Shown one piece after another: positions 8,186-15,233 of a stretch of 20,910 nucleotides of DNA. The DNA lies in NCBI GenBank assembly GCA_000403035.1, contig AQSL01000116.1:1-20910 (forward strand). The letters are read 5' to 3'. The notes beneath the pieces were generated by a model that ran no database searches, was not told the DNA's origin, and saw only the letters and a program-made list of their open reading frames with translations. The position numbers and the translations under genes were made by a program. Positions within the stretch are counted from its first letter, which is position 1; each line of letters begins with the position of its first letter. This DNA comes from Candidatus Latescibacter anaerobius SCGC AAA252-E07. GTDB lineage: Bacteria; Latescibacterota; Latescibacteria; Latescibacterales; Latescibacteraceae.

Positions 8186-8216
8186 TTCACATTTACCTGA
8201 AAGAAATGTGAATTTT
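8186..8216. other. Hairpin between convergent gap and symporter genes, possible weak terminator
   Basis: Perfect 9-bp stem TTCACATTT (8186-8194) and AAATGTGAA (8204-8212) with a 9-nt loop. It sits about 30 nt beyond the symporter stop on the minus strand. A T4 run follows on the plus strand, but none follows on the minus strand, so a terminator role for the symporter gene is only possible. Confidence 0.35.
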
Positions 8217-8242
8217 AAAGACCACTTTGCAGAGAGGTAATG

Positions 8243-9730
8243 TTAATAATTTTCCTCCGAATTTCCTTCAAAACGGTCAATTACCGCCGCACCGACAACA
8301 TCGCCCCATGTGTTCACGGTGGTTCTGCAGCGGTCGAGAAACCAGTCGATAGAGAGAATGGCGCCTATCCCCTCAATCGGGAGGTCCACACTTCTTAAAA
8401 CCAGAACGATGGTTACCAGGCCTGCCTGTGGTATCGCTGCCGCTCCGATTGCGGCGATAGTGGCGGTCAGCAGTATGGTGATCTGTTCGACAGGGCCGAG
8501 ATGGATATTATACAACTGTGCAATAAATATTGCCGCTACTCCTTCATAAAGAGCAGTTCCGTCCATGTTAACCGTTGCGCCTATTGGCAGGACAAAATTT
8601 GCGATTCTTTTCGATACCTTGTTTTTTTCGGTGACAAGCGAGATTGCAACGGGAAGCGTCGCCATACTTGACCCCGTCGAAAAAGCAGTCAGTATCTGCG
8701 GTATTAAATTCTTAAAAAATTTCAATGGATTTCTTTTCCCGAAAAATGCAAGAATAAGGGCAAGAGTAATACACCCGTGAATGATAAGTCCGATGATAAC
8801 AGTGGCGGAATATTTCGCAAGACGTAATAGTTCCGTTATGAAACCTCCCTCCAGTGTTAGTTCGGCTTCTCCTATTCTGGCGGCGATCAGGCCGAATATA
8901 CCCACAGGGGCTATATACATAAGCAGTATAACACATTTCATTATGGTGATATTTACGGCATTAACGATCTGGATAAGAGGTTTTCCGGCTTCGCCGATAG
9001 TGGAAAGGACTGCGCCGAAGAAAAGACTGCAAAGAATCAGGGGAAATATATTTTCTTCAGCCATTGAACGAAATATGTTTCGAGGGATAAAATTTGATAA
9101 GATCTCGCCGTAATTCATTTTCTTTTCGATGGTTTTTATTTTTATTCCGGTACCCGAAAGGCGCGGCTCCGCTTTTTTTCCGGTACTGTCAATCCATTTG
9201 GAGATAGAGATGGTGTTGACATCGAGTACTCCATCGCTGTCAATCAGGGCAATCATATTTTGATCGAGAAGTTCTATATGATATTCACGAGGATTAATGT
9301 TTGAGGGCAGTCGTTCCTCATGTAGATTGATTTTAAGAATCGAACCGCCTGAGATGGGCGTTTGAATGATGGTATAATCGGCAGCGGGGAAATCACTGCG
9401 GACTTTTGACACATTTTTGCCCGGTGCGATGATATTGACAAGAATTATCCCTGTCAGGACTGCAATAAGGGTGGTGGAAATGTAGAAAATAATTGTTTTA
9501 AGCCCGAGTGATCCCAGGCGCCTGATATCCCCGAGCCCTGTTATACCGGAAATCATTGATGATATGACAAGCGGTATGACCAGTACGAAGAGAAGGTTTA
9601 AAAAGATTTCGCCGACAATTTTCAGTTTTATACCGACAGAGGGGGCAAAATGCCCGAGAAGGGCGCCGAGAATGACGGCAATTATTATTGGATATACGGG
9701 AATGTAGTGATCGTTCTTCTTATTGGTCAT
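8243..9730 (-). CDS. Sodium/proton:dicarboxylate (acidic amino acid) symporter, DAACS family, with enlarged TM3-TM4 segment
   Basis: Inner-membrane secondary transporter of the GltP/DctA/GltPh group. The 495-residue protein has the expected hydrophobic segments and signature loops: serine-rich AFSTGSSMATLP (349-360, HP1), NMDGTALYE (388-396, TM7), AIPQAG (432-437, HP2) and DRCRTTVNTWGD (466-477, TM8). Arg469, Thr470 and Asn473 align with GltPh Arg397, Thr398 and Asn401; an Arg there indicates an acidic substrate such as aspartate, glutamate or a C4-dicarboxylate. Most homologues have about 420-440 residues. Here residues about 106-206, between TM3 and the FIPRNIF motif, form a largely hydrophilic insertion some 70 residues longer than usual. 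GAGG precedes the ATG. It stands alone between convergent gap and a secreted bicupin gene, and a shared upstream element suggests co-regulation with that gene. Confidence 0.9.
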   Translation of the reverse strand: MTNKKNDHYIPVYPIIIAVILGALLGHFAPSVGIKLKIVGEIFLNLLFVLVIPLVISSMISGITGLGDIRRLGSLGLKTIIFYISTTLIAVLTGIILVNIIAPGKNVSKVRSDFPAADYTIIQTPISGGSILKINLHEERLPSNINPREYHIELLDQNMIALIDSDGVLDVNTISISKWIDSTGKKAEPRLSGTGIKIKTIEKKMNYGEILSNFIPRNIFRSMAEENIFPLILCSLFFGAVLSTIGEAGKPLIQIVNAVNITIMKCVILLMYIAPVGIFGLIAARIGEAELTLEGGFITELLRLAKYSATVIIGLIIHGCITLALILAFFGKRNPLKFFKNLIPQILTAFSTGSSMATLPVAISLVTEKNKVSKRIANFVLPIGATVNMDGTALYEGVAAIFIAQLYNIHLGPVEQITILLTATIAAIGAAAIPQAGLVTIVLVLRSVDLPIEGIGAILSIDWFLDRCRTTVNTWGDVVGAAVIDRFEGNSEENY

Positions 9731-9740
9731 ATAACCTCAC

Positions 9741-9773
9741 ATTATCCGTTATTCACCATATCAAAATCATAAG
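9741..9773 (-). promoter_or_regulatory. Shared upstream element, copy at the symporter gene
   Basis: Plus-strand reading: ATTATCCG, 7 nt, CCATATC, AAAATCATAAG. It ends 10 nt before the symporter start codon. The same three blocks with the same spacing occur before the bicupin gene at 10810, so this is probably an operator or promoter element rather than chance. Confidence 0.5.
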
Positions 9774-9853
9774 GCTAACAACTCCGAACTGTGTGTATAT
9801 CAAATACATTATTGAATCTCAACAATATTATATCCGGAAGCATTGCCGTCGGT

Positions 9854-9882
9854 CCATAACAAACCGGGCCTCTACTGCCCGG
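9854..9882 (-). terminator. Possible terminator of the first bicupin gene
   Basis: Inverted repeat CCGGGC (9864-9869) and GCCCGG (9877-9882) with a 7-nt loop that contains the TAG stop codon of the bicupin gene. On the minus strand it is followed by TTTGTTATGG, a poor T run, so efficiency is uncertain. Confidence 0.35.
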
Positions 9883-10810
9883 GGGACCGGTTTACTTCGC
9901 GCTCGCCCAGGTTATCACCGGTGTTATCCAGCTTGCCCCAGGCCTTAACACCGGGCATAGGTTGGTTGGTGAAGAACAGCCAGAGGTCTTCCGTGCTGTC
10001 GTTGTAAATGCCGTGGGTATCGTCAATGCCGCACATCAGACAATCAAGCGGGCCCATGCGAACAGTGATATCATTTACCGTACCGCGGGCACTACCGCTC
10101 ACCACAAAAAAATGCTCTTCATTGGTAAAATGAGTGTGATAGCCAATCGACGATCCCGGAGGAACCGCAAACCAGCGAGTATGATATCCGGTCTCGAAAT
10201 AGTCGAAATCAACAGTTTCTATATTCTCAATAAGACCCTGACCGAGACCAAGATGTGAAGCATTTTTCCCCGGAGCCGTAATGAAATAATTCTGAGCGAT
10301 GTACGGGAACGGAATCACGTCTTCCGGTCTGTTGTTGATGAGATCGTTTCCAAGGTCTACAGGATTGTATGTACCCTTTTCTTTAACCGAGCATACCCAG
10401 ATTACGGTGATAACACCATCGGTGGGATTGTAAATGCCGACACTCGAACCCATTTTGACAGGAACAAGAGTCTTGCCCGCAATATGGCCGGTATGGCCTC
10501 CTACGGTTATAAAAGCCATGCCGTTTACCAGAGCAAAAGTTTCATCCGAATCGGTGAGTTTGTACTCGCCGATACTCGCTTTTGGCGGAATAAGCACCAC
10601 GCGAAGGAAATGATGCTGAGATTGGTATTCGTCCGGGCCCCAATATTCGGCGTACTTGATCGTTCCGGCACCACCATGAAAATGAGCGTAATCTTTGAAC
10701 TCTTCCTGATTTTGCAGCGCAAAATTATCAGGACTTTCCGCAAAGCTTATACTTGCCGTAAGAGCAAATAAAAGCACAAAAGTACCAGCGATTCCGAAAA
10801 CTTTTTTCAT
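9872..10810 (-). CDS. Secreted bicupin protein (cupin_2-like)
   Basis: Exported protein of 312 residues with two cupin barrels; substrate and reaction are unknown. Residues 1-24 form a Sec signal peptide (MKKVFGIAG start, cleavage after SFA). The N-terminal barrel (about 65-145) lacks the histidine pattern and looks structural. The C-terminal barrel (about 205-285) has cupin motif 1, GYHTHFTNEEHFFVVSG (223-239), with His225, His227 and a Glu, and motif 2 with His266, so it should bind a metal. The frame extends upstream to 10843, but the ATG at 10810 begins the signal peptide and follows GAGGG by 9 nt. The stop is TAG. It lies between the symporter and a GH110-like glycosidase, so a role in carbohydrate or uronate handling is possible but unproven. 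Confidence 0.82.
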   Translation of the reverse strand: MKKVFGIAGTFVLLFALTASISFAESPDNFALQNQEEFKDYAHFHGGAGTIKYAEYWGPDEYQSQHHFLRVVLIPPKASIGEYKLTDSDETFALVNGMAFITVGGHTGHIAGKTLVPVKMGSSVGIYNPTDGVITVIWVCSVKEKGTYNPVDLGNDLINNRPEDVIPFPYIAQNYFITAPGKNASHLGLGQGLIENIETVDFDYFETGYHTRWFAVPPGSSIGYHTHFTNEEHFFVVSGSARGTVNDITVRMGPLDCLMCGIDDTHGIYNDSTEDLWLFFTNQPMPGVKAWGKLDNTGDNLGEREVNRSPGQ

Positions 10811-10838
10811 GAAACTATCCCTCGTGTTATGATTTTGT

Positions 10839-10871
10839 ATCATCCGATAGTACCCATATCGAAATCATGAG
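10839..10871 (-). promoter_or_regulatory. Shared upstream element, proximal copy at the first bicupin gene
   Basis: Plus-strand reading: ATCATCCG, 7 nt, CCATATC, GAAATCATGAG. It matches the symporter copy at 7/8, 7/7 and 9/11 positions in the three blocks with identical spacing, and ends 28 nt before the start codon. Confidence 0.5.
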
Positions 10872-10889
10872 TAGTTATAACGGGGATCC

Positions 10890-10908
10890 CCCATATCAAT
10901 TTCATGAT
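10890..10908 (-). promoter_or_regulatory. Shared upstream element, distal half-copy at the first bicupin gene
   Basis: CCCATATC followed by AATTTCATGA repeats the proximal element core (CCCATATC, GAAATCATGA; 15 of 18 identical) 37 bp further upstream. The ATYATCCG block is not recognisable here. Confidence 0.4.
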
Positions 10909-10979
10909 GTATTCACCGAGTTCATACTACTCTATCCAACTGTCTCAAACTCTAGTAACCGGTTCTTTATCACTGCCTT

Positions 10980-11000
10980 CCGGAGTTAAAAGTTCTCCGG
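10980..11000. other. Short hairpin downstream of the GH110-like gene
   Basis: CCGGAG (10980-10985) and CTCCGG (10995-11000) form a perfect 6-bp stem with a 9-nt loop, about 32 nt beyond the stop codon of the beta-helix gene. No T run follows on the minus strand, so it is at best a weak terminator or an mRNA 3'-end stabiliser. Confidence 0.3.
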
Positions 11001-11031
11001 GTATTATATGGTATGATGTTTTATGATACGA

Positions 11032-12771
11032 TTACTCGTTCTGAAACTTTTTAATGCCGCGGTTTTCACATCCCATACCAACGACTATATCTTCCTCTTC
11101 AAAATTGTTATTTTCAAATACAACATTCACAGCATATTCCAGTCTGGCAGCCGGTCCGTTACTGATAATACGGTTTCCCCTGATGACGGCTCCATCGAGG
11201 CAGCTTAAATAGAACGCCGGTTTTGTATGGCCGATGATCAAATTGTTTTCAATGGTGAGATTACGATGGACCCCGACACGTGGCTCCTCGCATTCCGTTT
11301 CCACAACAACACCGATGGCATCACAGTATGTGGTACTTCCATACCCACAATTGAGAAACGTATTGTTTCTTATCACCACATCTCTTGTACCTGCAGACTC
11401 ATTCCAGGTGGGATACGCAGTGTCGACATGTATTCCCTGACCCGTGCAGTATTGAAAAATATTATTCTCAATGAGTACATCTCTGGTCTGTACAAGGAGG
11501 GCCCTGCCTCTGATATCCCGTACCGTGCAATTGGTAAATTTCAGCTTTGCATGGTGTGAAATGTTGGCAATAATATCTGTCATATCGATGTTCTTTGGTA
11601 GCGGCCGGTCAAATTTGATGACAGTTTCATTTTTTTTTGGGTCAAAATCCACTGAAACAATTATCGCTTTATCATAAGAGAACAATGTTTTTTCCCGAAC
11701 GAACTCGACCTCATCGCCCACTTCCGGATAATTTTCCTCATTTTGATGAATAGCCCGTACCGCTTTTTCGTCAATTTTTTCGCCTATTGTATAATAACGG
11801 CCATGCATATTGAATGCATCGTCGCCCATGCCTTGAAAATAACAACTATCCACCTCAACCAAGCCACCGCAACTAACAAAATGGATCGCATCCACATTGT
11901 CCGACATTATTCGTCTTCCCGAAGGACGAACACTATATCTTTTTAAGGTAATATCCTTGGATCGGGTACCAAATACGCCCATACCAGGTAAAGCATAAAT
12001 AGTAACATCCTGAATTGTGACATCACTGGAGAAAAACAAATTAATACCGGGACGATAACTGTAGATATGCCGCATGATAACGATATCCCCGGCCTTAACA
12101 AATTTTGCCTCATCCGCTTTCAATCTCACCGTTTGTGGCGCAACCATTTGGAGGTTGGAAATATTTGAAAACTTACAAACGCCTGACAGATGGCCTGTTT
12201 CAAGACTGAAACTCTGGAACGAAACAACAGGTTCTCCACCATGAACGGGAAATTCCGGAAATACTTCGACTTCAAGCATTTCACCTTTCACCATTTTTAC
12301 CGTGCCTTCACTAAATAGCGGGCGTTTCCATTCGATGTTAATGTTTTTTATAAGAACATTCTGGCAGTTGTTAATTTCGAAGGGTTGTATTAATCCGCTG
12401 AAAACCAACGTACTGCCTTGTCCGTCTATCACAAGGTTCTTTACGTGCGAAAAATTCATGGCGACATTTACATCTTCAAAAGGTGTATAGGGGTGATGGA
12501 CACCTGTCATCAAACGTTCCATATCCTTGAGTGTTTTTTCATTTCCGATCTCATACACTCCCTTGGGGAAAACAAGATGACCGGTTTTCAGTCGGTTACA
12601 TTTTTGAACAGCATTCCGGATGATATCCAGGTTTTTCGCAGAGCTTTCAGCAGATTCGCTGAGCTCAATAAGATCAGAATCAATCTTGACTATCTTCTCA
12701 ACAACAGAATCGACAGATTCTGCAGGTAAAAGCACTGAGACAATTGTCAGTAATACAAATAACCGTCTCAT
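11032..12771 (-). CDS. Secreted right-handed beta-helix glycosidase, GH110-like (alpha-1,3-galactosidase family)
   Basis: A 579-residue exported protein (signal peptide about 1-19) made largely of parallel beta-helix coils, seen as recurring short hydrophobic strands such as VLIENNIF, VVIRNNTF, LTIENNLI and AVIRGNRI. Residues 291-325 read DNVDAIHFVSCGG followed by CYFQGMGDDAFNMHGRYY. This matches the GH110 active-site pattern, with Asp294 and the Asp317-Asp318 pair 23 and 24 residues later, the spacing I recall for the catalytic Asp residues of characterised GH110 enzymes. That family removes terminal alpha-1,3-linked galactose by inversion. A broader pectate-lyase-fold role cannot be excluded. 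The ATG has a near-perfect AAGGAGGAG 4 nt upstream. It lies between two secreted bicupin genes on the same strand, with gaps of about 220 and 308 nt, so each may have its own promoter. Confidence 0.75.
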   Translation of the reverse strand: MRRLFVLLTIVSVLLPAESVDSVVEKIVKIDSDLIELSESAESSAKNLDIIRNAVQKCNRLKTGHLVFPKGVYEIGNEKTLKDMERLMTGVHHPYTPFEDVNVAMNFSHVKNLVIDGQGSTLVFSGLIQPFEINNCQNVLIKNINIEWKRPLFSEGTVKMVKGEMLEVEVFPEFPVHGGEPVVSFQSFSLETGHLSGVCKFSNISNLQMVAPQTVRLKADEAKFVKAGDIVIMRHIYSYRPGINLFFSSDVTIQDVTIYALPGMGVFGTRSKDITLKRYSVRPSGRRIMSDNVDAIHFVSCGGLVEVDSCYFQGMGDDAFNMHGRYYTIGEKIDEKAVRAIHQNEENYPEVGDEVEFVREKTLFSYDKAIIVSVDFDPKKNETVIKFDRPLPKNIDMTDIIANISHHAKLKFTNCTVRDIRGRALLVQTRDVLIENNIFQYCTGQGIHVDTAYPTWNESAGTRDVVIRNNTFLNCGYGSTTYCDAIGVVVETECEEPRVGVHRNLTIENNLIIGHTKPAFYLSCLDGAVIRGNRIISNGPAARLEYAVNVVFENNNFEEEDIVVGMGCENRGIKKFQNE

Positions 12772-13079
12772 GGCTCCTCCTTAGTTTTACAGTGTTTTAC
12801 TATCCTGCAAAGATAGTATGTTAATGGTATTTAAAGTAGTTGCATGGTATGAGTAATCATGTTATATGGTAACATCCGGCAAGCTCTATCTCTCAACAAC
12901 GGCTGAGTGACCTTAACAACAAATGGATAAACTATCGGGGCATGGTCAACGCATGAAAGCCACAACCAAAACATTTCCTGCCGAACGCATGCTATCTTTC
13001 AGGAAAAGCGTGTTTAAAAAATGCAAAGAACCTCTCCCGGGTATCTTTGCATTTCATGAGTAGTAAAATCATCACCTTC
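12772..13079. other. Gene-free region between the second bicupin and GH110-like genes
   Basis: This 308-bp gap contains the terminator of the second bicupin gene (13014-13054) and presumably the GH110 promoter. A 6-bp hairpin ATGTTA/TAACAT (12859-12864, 12870-12875) overlaps a poor inverted match to the shared element (CCG-N7-CCATAT on the minus strand). No coding frame is credible. Confidence 0.5.
13014..13054 (-). terminator. Rho-independent terminator of the second bicupin gene
   Basis: Perfect 11-bp stem AAATGCAAAGA (13019-13029) and TCTTTGCATTT (13044-13054), with partial pairing inside the loop. On the minus strand it runs into TTTTTT (13016-13021), 25 nt after the stop codon at 13080. 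Confidence 0.8.
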
Positions 13080-13967
13080 CTAATTCATAAACCAGAAGAC
13101 TTTCACCGGCTCGTTCGTAACATTAATGTTGGAATGAGGAGTCTTACCATTGGGAGGAATTTTATAGGCGGTGCCTTCATGAAAGTTGCGAAGTTCCTTG
13201 CCGAGAAGAACTTTTACATCCCCGTGCAGTGAAAACCAGATTTCCTCCGTTTTCTCGCCATGACTGTGAGGCTGTCCCATCGTCATCGGTGTGAACCAGA
13301 CGGGGCCGCATGAGATGGTGGCCAGGCCGGTATTCCTGTTAAAGAGCGTCTTGTAGTTGTGGGTCCAGTGCACCGTGTTGCTTGAGAAATCGGCATTGGC
13401 CTCATCCACCCACACAATTTCCTTCTTCGGGGAAAAATTGTCGGGGATGTTCTCCGTGATGATGTAGAAGGTTAGCGGATCTTCGCTCGTGCAGTGCATG
13501 CTGAACTGGACATCGGGTGGGATGATGATGCCGACACCTTCACGGAGGTCGTTGGTTGTGCCTTTCGATTCGAACATACCCATTCCGGATGCGCAGTAAA
13601 ACATTTTCTGTTCCTTATCTGCGGGATTGATTCTTGCATCAACGATGCTCTGTCCGGCGGGAAGTGTTCCGAAACTGAGAAGCTTGATATTCGTGAGTAC
13701 TGCGCCTTTTCTTGTCGGATGCATCTGATTGGGACCCACAAGGGGGGTCAGAATGTCGCGTTCGATGATACCACCGAAAAGTCCTCTGTTGCTTGAATCC
13801 CGGTAGTTACTCATGAACATGTCGATGTCAGGCTCGGTTTCGGGATCATAGGGACGGGGATCGAGTTGATCATATACCCTATCCTGATTCCGCTGTTGTG
13901 CCTGGGCTACACTGACCGATAAAAGTATCAGCGGCACAACCAAACACAGAGTAATCACTTTACGCAT
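13080..13967 (-). CDS. Secreted bicupin protein
   Basis: A 295-residue exported protein; signal peptide 1-23 with a likely cut after AQA. Two beta-barrel halves are visible. The first (about 90-172) contains GVGIIIPPDVQFSMHC (144-159) but no full metal triad. The second (about 212-293) has HSHGEKTEEIWFSLHGDVKV (234-253, His234, His236 and Glu241) and PPNGKTPHSNIN (271-282, His278), a complete cupin metal site. The function is unknown. It is not a close copy of the other bicupin gene, but shares the architecture of export signal, degenerate first barrel and metal-binding second barrel. The ATG has AAGGAGGAG 4 nt upstream, as in the GH110-like gene. The stop is TAG, followed by a good terminator, so it forms a single-gene unit. 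Confidence 0.8.
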   Translation of the reverse strand: MRKVITLCLVVPLILLSVSVAQAQQRNQDRVYDQLDPRPYDPETEPDIDMFMSNYRDSSNRGLFGGIIERDILTPLVGPNQMHPTRKGAVLTNIKLLSFGTLPAGQSIVDARINPADKEQKMFYCASGMGMFESKGTTNDLREGVGIIIPPDVQFSMHCTSEDPLTFYIITENIPDNFSPKKEIVWVDEANADFSSNTVHWTHNYKTLFNRNTGLATISCGPVWFTPMTMGQPHSHGEKTEEIWFSLHGDVKVLLGKELRNFHEGTAYKIPPNGKTPHSNINVTNEPVKVFWFMN

Positions 13968-14046
13968 TTCTCCTCCTTATCAGTTAAAACAACTCAGTGA
14001 GACGATTACAAAGTTTCTCCCCAAAACAATAAATATCAGTTAAAGG

Positions 14047-14109
14047 ATAGTCCTTTGGAGTCAATATCAAAACCGTTTATACCGATATTCCAAATATAAA
14101 ATTCATGAG
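14047..14109 (-). promoter_or_regulatory. Two degenerate copies of the shared upstream element at the second bicupin gene
   Basis: Plus-strand copy 1: ATAGTCCT, 7 nt, CAATATC, AAAACCG (14047-14075). Copy 2: TTATACCG, 7 nt, AAATATA, AAATTCATGAG (14077-14109). Copy 2 matches the symporter element at about 22 of 33 positions with the same spacing. They lie 80-140 nt upstream of the start codon. Weaker than the other copies. Confidence 0.3.
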
Positions 14110-14342
14110 GTGTTACATTTCGAAACAATCCTGCTTGTGAATGAATATATCACTTTTATATTATTTGTTCAAGTATATTTACGTGAATAATAGCTCTAAT
14201 CATGTTAATGTTCAAATAGTTATTATAAAATTTGCCCATTAGAGACACCTGTCCATCGATTTAAATCAATAACGGTGTATTATACAGAATAACATCGCAA
14301 TCGTTCTCTATTAGACACTATCCCGGCAAACAATTTCTTGTC

Positions 14343-14470
14343 TATCATAACCTCTGCCATTTGAAACGTGTATTCAACCTCAACCCATTTGATAGTACTG
14401 TATACAGTGACTACTATATGATCTGACAGGGTACAGATGAGGGGTATATATCCGTTAAATGAAAATTCTG
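14343..14470 (-). pseudogene. Possible remnant of a type IX-style C-terminal sorting domain
   Basis: On the plus strand 14343-14360 shares 17 of 18 bases with 15260-15277, the end of the giant gene that encodes HGRSYDT. In the matching frame it reads NGRGYDRQEI, like the last strand of the sorting tail. In another frame slightly upstream, CTLSDHIVVTVYS resembles the middle strands of the same domain. The two pieces are out of frame and interrupted by stops, so if related they are the decayed end of a former gene. The similarity is short and could be chance. Confidence 0.3.
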
Positions 14471-14614
14471 TATTGAGTGATGAAAGTCATTCACGTGAGG
14501 AAAGTGTATTTGGTATGGTGATACATCATTCCTGAGGGGTAAATAATGTGAGTAAATATTACGCTATAATCGTTCCATGTTGAACTATTATTCCGGTTTC
14601 CCAGACTGTTTCTC

Positions 14615-15208
14615 TTATTGCTTCTTAACGGTAATTGTACCATTAAACGTCTCGGCAGGGACTTCATTCCAGCCTTTTTCAGATGTATCAGAATAGACCA
14701 TTGTCACCACATCATCCGGTTGTGAATTCACAAAGTTAAAATCACTTATCCCGATACTTTTTGCCTTGAAAAATATTAAAGCAAGGGGGCCGGAACCCTG
14801 AGCGCCCTTGAATCCTTCTTTCAGTGCTCCGATACCGACAGTAATCTTACCGTTTACATTATCATACTTATTTTCAATTTCAATAACTTCTGCACCGGCT
14901 TCAGTAAAAAGAAACTCTATACCGCTGGTTTCAATATTCGTAATCTCGATCATCGAAGGATCAAATGATATCGTAAAACGCGCTGCTATAAGACCGTTTG
15001 CTTCATCAACCCACACAAAGACAGCGGTTTCTTTCCCGTTTAAAATTTCAATAGTTGAGGGATCGAATCTCAAATTGAATATATCAAGCTTTTCATCAAC
15101 GACTGAAGTACACCCTGCTATCACAATAAAACAGAGTAATAAACTCGATACTACTTTCAATACCATTATCTTCTGTATTTCATATCTTTCCAAAATGAAC
15201 CTTCTCAT
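14615..15208 (-). CDS. Lipoprotein with a cohesin-like domain
   Basis: A 197-residue protein with a lipoprotein signal: hydrophobic stretch SSLLLCFIVIAGC with lipobox Cys33. Residues about 41-195 look like a cohesin/carbohydrate-binding-like beta-sandwich: AVFVWVDEANGLIAARFTIS (62-81), then FDPSMIEITNIETSG, NGKITVGIGALKEG, PLALIFFKAKSIG and a closing GTITVKK. Cohesins bind dockerins in scaffolded enzyme complexes; outside Clostridia, related domains often have unknown partners. The gene starts 25 nt after the giant-protein gene, which carries both dockerin-like and cohesin-like modules, so the two are probably cotranscribed and may interact at the outer membrane. The start is uncertain: the ATG at 15208 gives a long n-region, while the ATG at 15166 gives a compact 18-residue lipoprotein signal; neither has a clear Shine-Dalgarno sequence. 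Confidence 0.72.
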   Translation of the reverse strand: MRRFILERYEIQKIMVLKVVSSLLLCFIVIAGCTSVVDEKLDIFNLRFDPSTIEILNGKETAVFVWVDEANGLIAARFTISFDPSMIEITNIETSGIEFLFTEAGAEVIEIENKYDNVNGKITVGIGALKEGFKGAQGSGPLALIFFKAKSIGISDFNFVNSQPDDVVTMVYSDTSEKGWNEVPAETFNGTITVKKQ

Positions 15209-15233
15209 GGTTTTTTTTAATGAGGTATTACTT

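Larger units (their letters stand above)
13968..14614. other. Intergenic region upstream of the second bicupin gene, with possible decayed coding remnant
   Basis: This 647-bp stretch holds no intact gene. Next to the bicupin gene are two degenerate copies of the shared upstream element (14047-14075 and 14077-14109). Further out, 14343-14470 resembles, on the minus strand, fragments of the secretion-tail coding sequence of the giant gene. The rest is AT-rich with frequent stops in all frames. Confidence 0.5.

Noticed and set aside
9806..9874. Amber readthrough of the first bicupin gene into a 22-codon extension
   Set aside because: The added residues resemble no domain, and the stop lies in the loop of a likely terminator hairpin, so TAG acts as a normal stop there.
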